DNA of 64,000 nt, from contig CAKURR010000002.1 of the NCBI GenBank assembly GCA_934675735.1, forward strand, positions 1-64,000. Reading direction: 5' to 3'. The number at the start of each line of letters is the position of its first letter. Position 1 is the stretch's first letter. The notes below the pieces were generated by a model that was given only the letters and a program-made list of their open reading frames with translations, did not search any database and was not told the DNA's origin. Origin of the DNA: an uncultured Clostridia bacterium (GTDB lineage Bacteria; Bacillota; Clostridia; Christensenellales; Aristaeellaceae). The position numbers and the translations under genes are program-made. Positions 32,668 to 41,625 of the stretch are shown here, piece after piece.

Positions 32668-34200
32668 TCAGTCTGCGGCTGTCGGCTGCGTTTCAAACTG
32701 CGTCGCCAACGTCATAATGTTCTGCTGATTGGCTTCCTTGCCGTCGATGAAGCCCGTGATTCGACCATCGCACATGACCATCACGCGGTCGCTCATGCCG
32801 ATGATTTCACTCATTTCGGAGGAAATCATAATGATGCTCTTGCCCGCGCGCGCCAGCTCCTCGATGATGCAATAGATTTCGTACTTCGCGCCAACGTCGA
32901 TACCGCGCGTCGGTTCGTCCAAAATCAAAACGTCCGGGTTGTTCGCCAGCCAGCGTCCAATCAGCACCTTCTGCATATTGCCGCCGGAGAGAGACTGAAT
33001 CTGCGTTTTGGAAGAAGGTGTCTTGATGTTCATCTTTTTCACGTTATCCTGAACAAGCTGCTCGATCTTCTTGTCGTTGATGACAATGCCCATATCGAGA
33101 TACTGGTCGAGGCTTGCCACGGAAATGTTGTCCGCAACGGAGAGCACACCCATGATACCCGTCGCACGACGGTCTTCCGTCAGCAGCGCAATGCCGTGCT
33201 TAATCGCATCGCGCGGACGGGAGATTTTGATTTCCTCTCCCTTGAACTTAATCGTGCCCTCGTTATGCGCGCGAATACCGAAGATACCTTCCATCAGTTC
33301 GGTACGCTGTGCGCCAACCAGACCTGCCACGCCAAGGATTTCACCCTTGCGCACTTCAAACGAGCAATGACGGAACGAACGCGGATTGATGGAAGTGAAA
33401 TCCTTCACCTCGAAAACCGGTTCGCCCGGCACGTTGTGTCGCTCCGGGAACAGGTTGCTCAACTCACGGCCAACCATTTGGGTAATGATCTTGTCCGTCG
33501 TCAGCTCCTTCGCGTCCCACGTGCCAATGTAGTGGCCGTCGCGCATGATGGTCACTTCGTCGGAGATACGCAGAATTTCGTCCATCTTGTGGCTGATATA
33601 GACGATCGAAACGCCCTCCGCTTTCAAATCCTCGATGATGCGGAACAACGCTTCAACTTCGTTTGCCGTCAAAGAAGAGGTCGGTTCGTCCAGAATCAGC
33701 ACCTTGCAGTCTGCCGAGACCGCCTTGGCAATTTCAACCGACTGCATCTGCGAAACGGAAAGATCGCCCAAACGCTGTTTGGGGTCGAAATTCATCCGAA
33801 CCTTTTTGAGCAGTTTCTCGGTGTCTGCATACATCTTTTCATGATCGACCACCGGGATAACGCCCAGCAGCTTCTTCATCGGGTAGCGCCCGATGTAGAT
33901 ATTTTCAGCGACCGAACGCTCGGGAATCGGTTGAAGCTCCTGATGCACCATCGCGATGCCCATGCTCAACGCTTGAAGCGGGTCGTTGATGTCAACCTTT
34001 TTGCCCTCGTAATAGATTTCGCCCTCGTCCATCTTGTAAATGCCAAACATGCATTTCATCAAGGTGGATTTGCCTGCACCGTTCTCACCCATCAGCGCGT
34101 GAACCGTGCCGGGTCTGAGCTTGAGCTGCGCGTGATCGAGCGCCTTAACGCCCGGGAACTGCTTAACAACTCCGCGCATCTCAAGACGATACTCCGCCAT
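32668..34200 (-). CDS. mglA: Sugar ABC transporter double ATPase MglA
   Basis: 510 residues from ATG 34200 (AAAGGGGG upstream; a longer open frame lacks this). Two fused ATPase domains: the first has GENGAGKSTLMKCMFG and LDEPTSSLTANE; the second has a degenerate P-loop (GLVGAQRTELMEG) and LDEPTRGIDVGAKYEI. Only the first probably drives strong ATP hydrolysis, as is usual for MglA/RbsA. It energises MglC. Confidence 0.93.
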   Translation of the reverse strand: MAEYRLEMRGVVKQFPGVKALDHAQLKLRPGTVHALMGENGAGKSTLMKCMFGIYKMDEGEIYYEGKKVDINDPLQALSMGIAMVHQELQPIPERSVAENIYIGRYPMKKLLGVIPVVDHEKMYADTEKLLKKVRMNFDPKQRLGDLSVSQMQSVEIAKAVSADCKVLILDEPTSSLTANEVEALFRIIEDLKAEGVSIVYISHKMDEILRISDEVTIMRDGHYIGTWDAKELTTDKIITQMVGRELSNLFPERHNVPGEPVFEVKDFTSINPRSFRHCSFEVRKGEILGVAGLVGAQRTELMEGIFGIRAHNEGTIKFKGEEIKISRPRDAIKHGIALLTEDRRATGIMGVLSVADNISVASLDQYLDMGIVINDKKIEQLVQDNVKKMNIKTPSSKTQIQSLSGGNMQKVLIGRWLANNPDVLILDEPTRGIDVGAKYEIYCIIEELARAGKSIIMISSEMSEIIGMSDRVMVMCDGRITGFIDGKEANQQNIMTLATQFETQPTAAD

Positions 34201-34282
34201 GAACGTGTCCCCCTTTTGCTTATAAAAGAAGGTGCTTGCGCACAAAGCGCACGCACCCCCTTTGATTTTACCTTTACAAGAA

Positions 34283-35236
34283 TTACTTGGTGACCTTCAC
34301 GTAGTCAACCCAGTAGTACTTCTCAAGGGTCTCGCCATTGGCGGCCTTGATGGCAGCGTCAGCAGCGGTGTGGCTCTGGCCGATGTGGTCGTTGAGCACG
34401 GTGCCGGTGACTTTGCCTTCCTTAACCATTTCCTGCACTTCGTCCAGCGCGTCAACGCCCACGAGGTAGATATCCTCGCCAACGGTGCGGCCAGCGTCAA
34501 CGATCGCCTGATAAGCGCCCAGCGCCATCGCGTCGTTGTTGCAGAAGATAACGTCAACATCGTTGCCGAACTGCGTCAGCGCGGTCGCCGCCAGTTCCTG
34601 ACCCTTGGTCTGATCCCAGTCGCCGCGCTGCTTGTACAGCTCGTTGGTCTTCAGGCCAGCGTCTTCAAGCGCCTTGATGGAGAACTCGGTGCGGTACTTC
34701 GCGTCAACGTTCTCCGGGTCGCCCATGATCATCACGTAATCGACAACACCGTTGCCGTTGAAGTCGCCGTGGTTCTCGGTCTCGGCAATGATTTCGCCCT
34801 GGAAGGTGCCGGACTGACGAGCATCGGCGCCAACGTAGCAAATCTTGTCGGAGAGCTTCATGTCTTCCTCGCTCGGCTCACGGTTGATGAACACAACCGG
34901 GATGCCGGCGGCGTCAGCCTTCTGAACGACGGTCGCGGCGGACGTGCTCTGCACGAGGTTCAGAATCATAACGTCAACATTGTCGGCGATGAAGCCGTCA
35001 ATCTGGTTGGTCTGCTCGGCCTGATCGTTCTTGCCGTCCATTACGGTGATGTTCTCAGCCGGGATGCCGCAGTCTTCGGTCAAGTAACGAACCAGCTCGG
35101 TGCGATACAGCGTCATGAAGTTATCGGCAAACTGATAAATCGCGATGCCGATCTTCGGGGCGGTCTGCTCGGCAGCTGCGACGCCGCAAACCATCACGAC
35201 GAGCAGAGCCATGACTAGAGCAAGGATCTTTTTCAT
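34283..35236 (-). CDS. mglB: Galactose/glucose-binding protein MglB
   Basis: 317 residues from ATG 35236, behind AGAGGTG. A signal peptide (about 1-22) is present, and I see no clear lipobox at the cleavage site, which is notable for a Gram-positive. Ligand and fold markers match galactose/glucose-binding proteins: a Ca-binding loop DFNGNGVVD, DPENVDAKYRTEFS, GDWDQTKGQ, CNNDAMALGA, GVDAL and TVLND. It delivers galactose or glucose, or a close relative, to MglAC. Confidence 0.9.
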   Translation of the reverse strand: MKKILALVMALLVVMVCGVAAAEQTAPKIGIAIYQFADNFMTLYRTELVRYLTEDCGIPAENITVMDGKNDQAEQTNQIDGFIADNVDVMILNLVQSTSAATVVQKADAAGIPVVFINREPSEEDMKLSDKICYVGADARQSGTFQGEIIAETENHGDFNGNGVVDYVMIMGDPENVDAKYRTEFSIKALEDAGLKTNELYKQRGDWDQTKGQELAATALTQFGNDVDVIFCNNDAMALGAYQAIVDAGRTVGEDIYLVGVDALDEVQEMVKEGKVTGTVLNDHIGQSHTAADAAIKAANGETLEKYYWVDYVKVTK

Positions 35237-35346
35237 GGGAAACACCTCTTCTTTTTATTTCAACGGGATTCCTCCCATTGAGTAACGCGTCCCCGTCAGC
35301 GGCGTTTCTGAGATAAATCACTGATTTTGCGATTTATTTTTTATCG

Positions 35347-35395
35347 CTGTTGACGTTTGTATGTTTATTATAATCAACGTTTCAACAGATGTCAA
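35347..35395 (-). promoter_or_regulatory. Promoter and operator-like repeats of mglBAC
   Basis: On the minus strand TTGACA (35395-35390), 17 nt, TATAAT (35372-35367). GTTGA occurs three times across the -35 and spacer. CTGTTGA (35347) and TCAACAG (35382) form an inverted pair around the -10 box, a likely site for a LacI-type repressor. The remaining 35396-35638 is AT-rich without a gene. Confidence 0.7.
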
Positions 35396-35638
35396 CGGCT
35401 TTTTTTGAATGGGTTGTCCAGTTTTTTCCTGTGTTTTTCCGCCGAATCCTGCTGTATCTATATGCACTTTTGGCGCAATACATGACTTTTGCCGCCGTTT
35501 TGGAGTGTATTTGTAGGACAAATGACTCGAAAATTTTCTTTCCGCTTCCGTTTTCTTCTTCTAAAAGATGAATTTATTCTTGCAAACCCCGCCCGTATCG
35601 TTCATAATATCATGTGACACAGGAAGGAGTTTTTAACC

Positions 35639-36583
35639 ATGTATTTGGCTGATATCAAACGCGACGACCGCTTTGAAGGGTATCTCATCGTCCGTTCCGC
35701 CGAGCAGCGCGCCAGCGCCAACGGCAAAAACTATCTGGATATGACGCTGGCCGATAAATCCGGCTCGATTAACGCGAAAATGTGGGATGGCACCGTGCAG
35801 CCGCCGCTGGCGGGCAGCATCGTCAAGGTGCGCGCCACGGGCAACGAGTTTAACGGCCGCATGCAGCTGCGCGTGGAAAAAATCCGCGCCATTGAAAGCC
35901 GCGACGCGGTGGATATGTCCACGCTCATCCCCTGCGCCCCGCGCGACCCGAAGGAAATGCTGGATGAAGTCATCCGCGCGGCGGATCACATCGCCGATGC
36001 GGATCTGCGCAAAATCACCTGTGAGCTGCTCGACCGCGCAGGCGACAAGCTGCTCACCTTTCCCGCCGCCAAGCAGATGCACCACGCCGAGCGCGGCGGC
36101 CTGCTCCACCACACGACCACCATGCTCCGCGCCGCCAACGCGATTATGACCGTCTATCCCCGGCTCAACGCCAGCCTGCTGACGGCGGGCGTCATCGTCC
36201 ACGACCTCGCCAAAATCGACGAGATGGACGCGGATACCCTCGGTCTCGTCTCCGATTACAGCGTGGATGGCAAGCTCATCGGCCATATCGTCCGCGGCGT
36301 GGTCAACATTCAGCTCGCCGCCGAAAAGACGAAAGCCAACCCCGGCAAAGCCCTGCTGCTTCAGCACATGGTGCTCTCCCACCACGGCATTCCCGAATAC
36401 GGCAGCCCGCTCGCGCCGAAGTTCCCCGAGGCCGAAGTGCTCAACACCATCGATACCCTCGACGCGCGCCTGTATGAGATGAATGAAGCGCTCTCCCGCG
36501 CCATCCCCGGCGGCTTCTCCGAAAAGGTCTGGGGGCTGGATAACCGCCAGCTCTACCGCATTCCGGAGGATGAGGTTAAATAA
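35639..36583 (+). CDS. yhaM: YhaM-like 3'-5' exoribonuclease (OB fold plus HD domain)
   Basis: 314 residues, the normal size of YhaM. An N-terminal OB-fold (about 10-100, DDRFEGYLIVRSAEQRASAN) is followed by an HD domain with metal ligands in HHAERGGLLHHTTTM, VIVHDLAKIDE and HMVLSHHG. It degrades RNA from the 3' end, with minor DNase activity known in the family. The ribosome site is AGGAAGG. It is followed by two hairpin elements facing each other and a shared terminator. Confidence 0.93.
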   Translation: MYLADIKRDDRFEGYLIVRSAEQRASANGKNYLDMTLADKSGSINAKMWDGTVQPPLAGSIVKVRATGNEFNGRMQLRVEKIRAIESRDAVDMSTLIPCAPRDPKEMLDEVIRAADHIADADLRKITCELLDRAGDKLLTFPAAKQMHHAERGGLLHHTTTMLRAANAIMTVYPRLNASLLTAGVIVHDLAKIDEMDADTLGLVSDYSVDGKLIGHIVRGVVNIQLAAEKTKANPGKALLLQHMVLSHHGIPEYGSPLAPKFPEAEVLNTIDTLDARLYEMNEALSRAIPGGFSEKVWGLDNRQLYRIPEDEVK

Positions 36584-36587
36584 CAAC

Positions 36588-36663
36588 AATGGGACGTTGC
36601 CCCATCCCCCACCGGAAACCCGAGGTTTCCGGCCTTCCCTCTTTTTATCGCTTCGCGATAAAA
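36588..36663 (+). repeat. Hairpin element, copy 2 (downstream of yhaM)
   Basis: Hairpin 1 is GGG.C-GTT-GCCCC, hairpin 2 CCGGAAACC-CGA-GGTTTCCGG (36612-36632), then CCTTCCC, hairpin 3 TTTTATCGC-TTC-GCGATAAAA (36643-36663). It starts 5 nt after the yhaM stop. Hairpin 2 is identical in both arms to copy 1; hairpin 3 differs completely. Confidence 0.8.
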
Positions 36664-36696
36664 CAGGGATAATTGTTTTTTGCCGCAAGGCCAATC

Positions 36697-36723
36697 AAAA
36701 AGCCGCTCCACGAGCGGCTTTTT
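36697..36723. terminator. Bidirectional terminator between yhaM and the ROK kinase
   Basis: AAAAAGCCGCTC-CAC-GAGCGGCTTTTT is a perfect stem with A and T runs, usable on both strands. Confidence 0.9.
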
Positions 36724-36735
36724 ATATACGGAAAT

Positions 36736-36779
36736 GCAAGAACCTCAGGTTCTTGCCGGAGTCTGAGGCAGAGCCTCAG
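36736..36779 (-). repeat. Hairpin element, copy 3 (downstream of the ROK kinase)
   Basis: Read on the minus strand: hairpin 1 CTGAGGC-TCT-GCCTCAG (36779-36763), hairpin 2 GCAAGAACC-TGA-GGTTCTTGC (36756-36736), ATTTCC, and then the shared terminator as a third hairpin. Hairpin 1 contains the stop codon of the ROK gene. The layout matches the other copies although the stem sequences differ. Confidence 0.7.
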
Positions 36780-37669
36780 CGTTCCCCTTCCTTTTCCAGC
36801 GCCTGCGCCCCCAGCAGCAGCGCGCCGATTACGCCGGAATTGACCCCCAGCGCAGGCGGCACAATGTAGCCGTCGATGCCTTCGGGCGTGATGCTCGGCG
36901 AAGAGACGTAGCCGCCCAGCAAATCCAGCACCTTTTCACGAATCTTCGGGAACAGGTGCGCCTGCTGCATCACGCCGCCGCCCAACACAATCACCTCCGG
37001 CGACACCGTGACAATCATGTTCACGCACATCTGTGCCAGATACGTCGCCTCCAGCTCCCACGCGGGGTGATCTTCCGTCATCAGCTTGGCCGACAGCCCC
37101 CAGCGCTTTTCAATCGCCGGGCCGCTCGCCAGCCCTTCCAGACAGTGCCGGTGATACGGGCAAACGCCGTCGGGCATCGTGTCGCCCTCCAGCGGGGCCA
37201 GAATCATGTGTCCCATCTCAGGGTGCACCAGCCCGTGAATCATTTTGCCGTCCGTCACAAAGCCGCCGCCGATGCCCGTGCCCACCGTCACATACAGCAG
37301 ACTGCCGTGCCCTTTGCCCGCGCCCATCGTGTATTCCGCCAGCGCCGCCGCGTTCACATCCGTGTCAATGCCCGTCGGCACGCCCAGCGCGTCCTTGAGC
37401 ACCGCCATCAGCGGGTAATCAATCCATTCCTTCTTCGGTGTTTTGGTGATGCTGCCGTAGGTCGGCGAATCCGGATTCAAATCCAGCGGGCCGAACGAGC
37501 CGATGCCCAGCGCCTTCACGTCAAATTTGCCGATAAAATCCGCAATCTGCGGCACGGTCACATCCGGTGTGAGCGTCGGGAAACTGGCGCGCTGAAGCAC
37601 GCCGCCCTCCGGATTGCCGATGGAGCAGACCATCTTCGTGCCGCCCGCTTCCAGTGCGCCAATGAGCAT
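36776..37669 (-). CDS. ROK-family fructokinase
   Basis: 297 residues from ATG 37669 behind AAGGAGG. The ATP site is GALEAGGTKMVCSIG, the central loop GSLLYVTVGTGIGGGF, and the zinc region HPEMGHM plus GVCPYHRHCLEGLASGP. The last motif is that of bacterial fructokinases, making fructose 6-phosphate; mannose is a possible side substrate. It is a single gene, with MATE and yhaM genes as unrelated neighbours. Confidence 0.9.
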   Translation of the reverse strand: MLIGALEAGGTKMVCSIGNPEGGVLQRASFPTLTPDVTVPQIADFIGKFDVKALGIGSFGPLDLNPDSPTYGSITKTPKKEWIDYPLMAVLKDALGVPTGIDTDVNAAALAEYTMGAGKGHGSLLYVTVGTGIGGGFVTDGKMIHGLVHPEMGHMILAPLEGDTMPDGVCPYHRHCLEGLASGPAIEKRWGLSAKLMTEDHPAWELEATYLAQMCVNMIVTVSPEVIVLGGGVMQQAHLFPKIREKVLDLLGGYVSSPSITPEGIDGYIVPPALGVNSGVIGALLLGAQALEKEGER

Positions 37670-37827
37670 AAGCCGTCCTCCTTTTTCCGCGCGCCGCATC
37701 GTTCCCGCCGTTTGCGGGCAAACTGTCTGCGTCCGCGCGCTCTTGGGTCCATGATACGACGGCGGCGCGCCCGTGTCAAATAATATTTGCGGATATTTTT
37801 TCTTTTCGCAGAGGGGAGGGATGCGCT

Positions 37828-39216
37828 GTGACCGATACCGCCCTGCTTGCCGGCGACGCGCGGCTGCTGACGCTCAAAATCGCCGCGCCCGGCGTTATCG
37901 CTATGCTCGCCTCCTCCGCCTGCCAGTTGCTCGAGGCGCTCGTGCTCTCCCGAAACGACGCGCCGCTCGCCGCCGCCGTCGGCGCGTGTCTCGCCCTGAT
38001 TCTGCTCGAGCAAACCGTCGGCTTCACGCTCGGCATGGGCGCGGGCAGCTTCGTCAGCCGCTGCATCGGCCGCGCGGGCGGCTCGGGCCAAGTTCCCGAA
38101 GCCGCCGAGCAGGCCGCGGCCACAGCGTTTTTTGCCGCGTTGGCGCTCTCGCTGCTGCTGCTTGCCGTCGGCTTTTTCCCCGCCGCGGCGCTTCTGCGCC
38201 TGCTCGGCGCGCCGGAAAGCGCCGTTCCCACGGGCGTGCCGTATGCGCGGTATGTGCTCGCCGACGGGCCTCTGTTGTGCGGCGCTCTGGTACTCAGCAG
38301 CCTCTTGCGCGCGCAGGGCAAAACCCTGCCGTATATGGCCGCCGCGCTCGTCGGTTCGGCACTCGGCACGGCGCTGCTGTTCTTCCTCTGCGCCCGCCTG
38401 CATTGGGGCGTGCACGGCGCGGGCATCGCAATGCTCGCGCGTGAAGCCGCGACGCTCGGCGTTCTGCTGGCGTATACCCTCCGCCGCCGCGAGCTGATTC
38501 GCCCGTCCCTCCGCCGCGTCCGCCTGACGACGACCGTCTTTGCGGATATCATGCGCTCCGGCCTGCCGACGCTGCTGCGTCAGGGCGCGACCAGCCTTTC
38601 CGCCGCGATGCTCTCCCGCGTATCTTCAGGCTTTGGCGCGCCCGTTCTGGCGGGCATGGGGCTCTGCGCCCGCGCGGTCATGCCGTTTGTCTCGGCGGTC
38701 ATCGGTTTGGGTCAGGGCTTTCAGCCCGTCTGCGGCGCGGCCTTCGGCGCGAACCAAATTCCGCGCTGTCGGGCTGCATATCGCTTCTGCGGGCGCGTGT
38801 TGTTCGTCTTTTCGCTGGCCGTCGGCGCGGCTGTCTTTGCCTTTGCGCCGACGCTTGCCGCCCGTTTCGCCCCCGACGCGCAGACCGCCGACGTCGCGCA
38901 CGCCGCCCTCCGCCTGCAAAGCCTCGTCTTTTTCGCGCAAAGCGCCGTCATTTTGATGACCATGCTCACCCAGGCGATGGGGCAGACCATCCGCGCCTCG
39001 CTCGTCGCCACAAGCCGCCAGGGGCTTTTCTTCCTCCCCCTGCTGCTGCTTCTGCCCCGTATTTTCGGCCTTTGGGGGCTGCTCGCCTGCCAGAGCGTCA
39101 GCGATTTGGTTTCGCTGGTCTTTTCATGGCTGCTGACGCGGCGGGTCTTTACCCTTCCACCGCCCGCAGACGGCGGAAACGCGAAACCCCGAGTCCTTAA
39201 ATATTCCTCGTCCTGA
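37828..39216 (+). CDS. MATE-family efflux protein
   Basis: 462 residues, GTG start at 37828 behind GGGAGGG. Twelve membrane helices in two halves (LKIAAPGVIAMLASSACQLL opens the first; FADIMRSGLPTLLRQGATSL the second). It should export drugs or cationic compounds using an ion gradient. The last 20 codons contain a half of the CCCTTCCGCC repeat found elsewhere in the window. The end overlaps the convergent mgtC-like gene by 20 nt. Confidence 0.9.
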   Translation: MTDTALLAGDARLLTLKIAAPGVIAMLASSACQLLEALVLSRNDAPLAAAVGACLALILLEQTVGFTLGMGAGSFVSRCIGRAGGSGQVPEAAEQAAATAFFAALALSLLLLAVGFFPAAALLRLLGAPESAVPTGVPYARYVLADGPLLCGALVLSSLLRAQGKTLPYMAAALVGSALGTALLFFLCARLHWGVHGAGIAMLAREAATLGVLLAYTLRRRELIRPSLRRVRLTTTVFADIMRSGLPTLLRQGATSLSAAMLSRVSSGFGAPVLAGMGLCARAVMPFVSAVIGLGQGFQPVCGAAFGANQIPRCRAAYRFCGRVLFVFSLAVGAAVFAFAPTLAARFAPDAQTADVAHAALRLQSLVFFAQSAVILMTMLTQAMGQTIRASLVATSRQGLFFLPLLLLLPRIFGLWGLLACQSVSDLVSLVFSWLLTRRVFTLPPPADGGNAKPRVLKYSSS

Positions 39217-39913
39217 CGGTGCGGATGTTCGGATGCTCGGACAGCGTGCCGATGACGTCTACATAGCTCGTCTTGGCGGGCATGGAAAGCGTGTACAGGT
39301 TGGTATACAGATTGCCCTCGGGCCTGCTTTCCGCGTGGAAATCGACGTCCAGAATCTTCACGCCCAGATTCATGAAATACTCGTTGAGAAACGCCAGCGT
39401 CTGCGTGCGGTGGATGAACTGCACCTCCAGCCGCTTAAGCGTGTTGACGTGCACGACGCGCTGCATCAGCCGCAGAATCACCAGCACGATGACGCCCGCG
39501 GCCACCGCCATCAGGATGTAGCCCGAGCCGACCGCCAGGCCGATGCAGGCCGTGCACCACAGCGAGGCCGCCGTCGTCAGGCCGGATATCTTTCTGTCGC
39601 TCATGAAAATCGTGCCCGCGCCGAGGAAGCCCACGCCGGAGACCACCGACGTGGTGATGCGTCCCATGCTCACGCCGACCGCCGCGCTGCCCAGCGCCGC
39701 GACGTCCGCGACCGTCTGCGCTTCAATCAGCGACACCAGCGCCGCGCCGACGCACACCAGCACATGCGTGCGCATGCCCGCCGGACGGTTTTTGATTTCG
39801 CGGTCGATGCCGATAACCGCGCCGATGATGACCGCCACGCCGATGCGCATCAGCACCGCCGCAATCGTCAGCGGCTCTCCGAATGCCGTCAGCCCGTCAA
39901 AAAACGCCCCCAT
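39197..39913 (-). CDS. MgtC/SapB-family membrane protein
   Basis: 238 residues. The N-terminal part (about 1-145) has four to five membrane helices with the family signature GIDREIKNRPAGMRTHVLVC and GFLGAGTIF. The C-terminal part (about 150-238) is a soluble ACT-like domain. Such proteins affect magnesium or phosphate balance and ATP synthase in some bacteria. It has a short convergent overlap with the MATE gene. Confidence 0.9.
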   Translation of the reverse strand: MGAFFDGLTAFGEPLTIAAVLMRIGVAVIIGAVIGIDREIKNRPAGMRTHVLVCVGAALVSLIEAQTVADVAALGSAAVGVSMGRITTSVVSGVGFLGAGTIFMSDRKISGLTTAASLWCTACIGLAVGSGYILMAVAAGVIVLVILRLMQRVVHVNTLKRLEVQFIHRTQTLAFLNEYFMNLGVKILDVDFHAESRPEGNLYTNLYTLSMPAKTSYVDVIGTLSEHPNIRTVRTRNI

Positions 39914-40063
39914 ACTCCGTTCCCCCTTCGATGGATTCGGCCTCCTGCGGCCCTGTGCGCGGCCTGCCCGTCGCCGATTTGTAAATTTTGTGTTAAATTC
40001 AGTTGATTTATTATACGGTCTTTACGATATCTGCGCAAGGCATTGACGCAAATTTTTTTCGCG

Positions 40064-40092
40064 TTGACAGCCCGTGCGCGCCGCATTACAAT
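40064..40092 (+). promoter_or_regulatory. Promoter of the serine hydrolase gene
   Basis: TTGACA (40064-40069), 17 nt, TACAAT (40087-40092). Confidence 0.8.
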
Positions 40093-40134
40093 GGCTGTAC
40101 GGACGAGCCGCGTCCCAAAAGGAGGAACCGTACC

Positions 40135-41331
40135 TTGAAAAACCCGACCGACGGCGAGCTGGCGTTTCTGCGCGGGCGCGCCGAGCGAACCTTTTCCCGC
40201 ATGCCGATTCTCCCGCGCCGCGAGGACGGGCGCATGACCCCCGAATCGCGGCTGCGCTTTGAGCTTTCCATGGAAACCATTTTGGAGCAAAACCATACGC
40301 TGGGCGCGTGCGTCGTGCTGCGCCGCCCGTCGGGGCAGTATGACGTGTTCTGCCACGGCACGGCGCGGCTGCTGGGCCGCGTGCCCGTGACGGAGGAGAC
40401 CTGTTTCCGCGTCGCCTCCGTCAGCAAGCTGGTGATGACCTTCGGCGCGCTGGCGCTCGTCGAGCGCGGCACGCTGAAGCTGGATGAGGATATCGCCGCA
40501 TACCTGGGCTATCCCGTGCGCAATCCCCGCCATCCCGACGCGCCCGTGACGCTGCGGATGCTGCTCACCCACACCGCTTCCATCCGCGACGAGGGCAATT
40601 ACGGCACGCGCGGCATGCAAAAGGGCTGTACCCTCCGCGAACTGCTGACAAGCGCCGACAACTGGCTGACCTCCCTCCCAGGCGAGGCCTTTCATTACAG
40701 CAACCTCGGCGCAGGCGTGGCGGGCGTGGTGATGGAGCGCGCGGCGGGCAGGCCGCTGGATGACGTCATGCAGGAACTTGTCTTTGCCCCGCTTTCCATC
40801 CGCGCGAGCTACGACCCCCGCCGCATTTCGCCCCGTTCGGATTTGGCCAACGGATACAGCATGCGCTTCCCCATCCCGCTGCTCAAATACAACGCGCAGG
40901 CGCTGGCCGGGCGCAAACCCGAGCCGTTTGACCCCGAGCGCGATTATCTCTGCGCCGCGGGGCGGCTCATCACGGACAGCCGCGGCATGGCCGCGCTGCT
41001 GGGTCTGCTGGCCTCCCACGGCGAAACGGGCGTGCTTTCCTCCGAATCGCTCGACCTCATGCGCGCCCCGCAGGACGGTCTGGGCGGCGTCGGCAAAGTC
41101 GGCCGCGGGCTGAACGTCGCGGCCCTGCCCGACGTGTTCCCCGGGTTTTCGCCCGTCGGCCATCAGGGTGTGGCCTACGGCATGTGCGCCGAGCTGTTTG
41201 CCGACCCCGCAACGGGTGCGGGCGTGGGCGTGATGACCAGCGGCACGCGGCTTGAGCGCAGCACGCCGCCGCTGATGCGGGTTGGGTTTGACCTGCTTGC
41301 GCTTGGTTTTGCAGCACTCAGGAACGCGTAG
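40135..41331 (+). CDS. Beta-lactamase-related serine hydrolase (class C fold)
   Basis: 398 residues from TTG 40135, chosen because AAGGAGG lies 9 nt upstream and downstream of the promoter. Active-site motifs: SVSK with the nucleophile Ser95 (FRVASVSKLV), YSN (HYSNLGAGV) and HQG near the C-terminus (VGHQGVAYG). No signal peptide is seen, so it is probably cytoplasmic, and an esterase or peptidase role is more likely than antibiotic resistance. A hairpin element follows. Confidence 0.88.
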   Translation: MKNPTDGELAFLRGRAERTFSRMPILPRREDGRMTPESRLRFELSMETILEQNHTLGACVVLRRPSGQYDVFCHGTARLLGRVPVTEETCFRVASVSKLVMTFGALALVERGTLKLDEDIAAYLGYPVRNPRHPDAPVTLRMLLTHTASIRDEGNYGTRGMQKGCTLRELLTSADNWLTSLPGEAFHYSNLGAGVAGVVMERAAGRPLDDVMQELVFAPLSIRASYDPRRISPRSDLANGYSMRFPIPLLKYNAQALAGRKPEPFDPERDYLCAAGRLITDSRGMAALLGLLASHGETGVLSSESLDLMRAPQDGLGGVGKVGRGLNVAALPDVFPGFSPVGHQGVAYGMCAELFADPATGAGVGVMTSGTRLERSTPPLMRVGFDLLALGFAALRNA

Positions 41332-41335
41332 AAAT

Positions 41336-41410
41336 TGGGGCTTTGCCCCAACACCCCACCAAAGGGCTTTCCGAACGTTTACGGCGCCCGTTTGGCGCAT
41401 CGCCCTTTGG
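41336..41410 (+). repeat. Hairpin element, copy 4 (downstream of the serine hydrolase)
   Basis: Hairpin 1 is GGGGC-TTT-GCCCC (41337-41349), 5 nt after the stop, followed by AACACCCCA. Hairpin 2 has arms CCAAAGGGC (41359-41367) and GCCCTTTGG (41402-41410) around a longer, GC-rich insert. It then reads AAACCTTC. It is the most divergent copy. Confidence 0.65.
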
Positions 41411-41625
41411 AAACCTTCGGTTGCATACACTTATAAACGGCGCGGATTGACCCCGACACAATTTTGTCACAATGTTTTAATGTTTTTTCCTCAAGTCTAC
41501 CATTTTTTCTTCATACCGCCCTTCTATAATACAGCCATCGCTTGAAGGAAAGCGGGCGGGCAAAAAGCTCATTCTCCCTTCCGACAGGCCAACAAGCAGT
41601 TTTACCCCGAAAGGAGATTTTCAGT

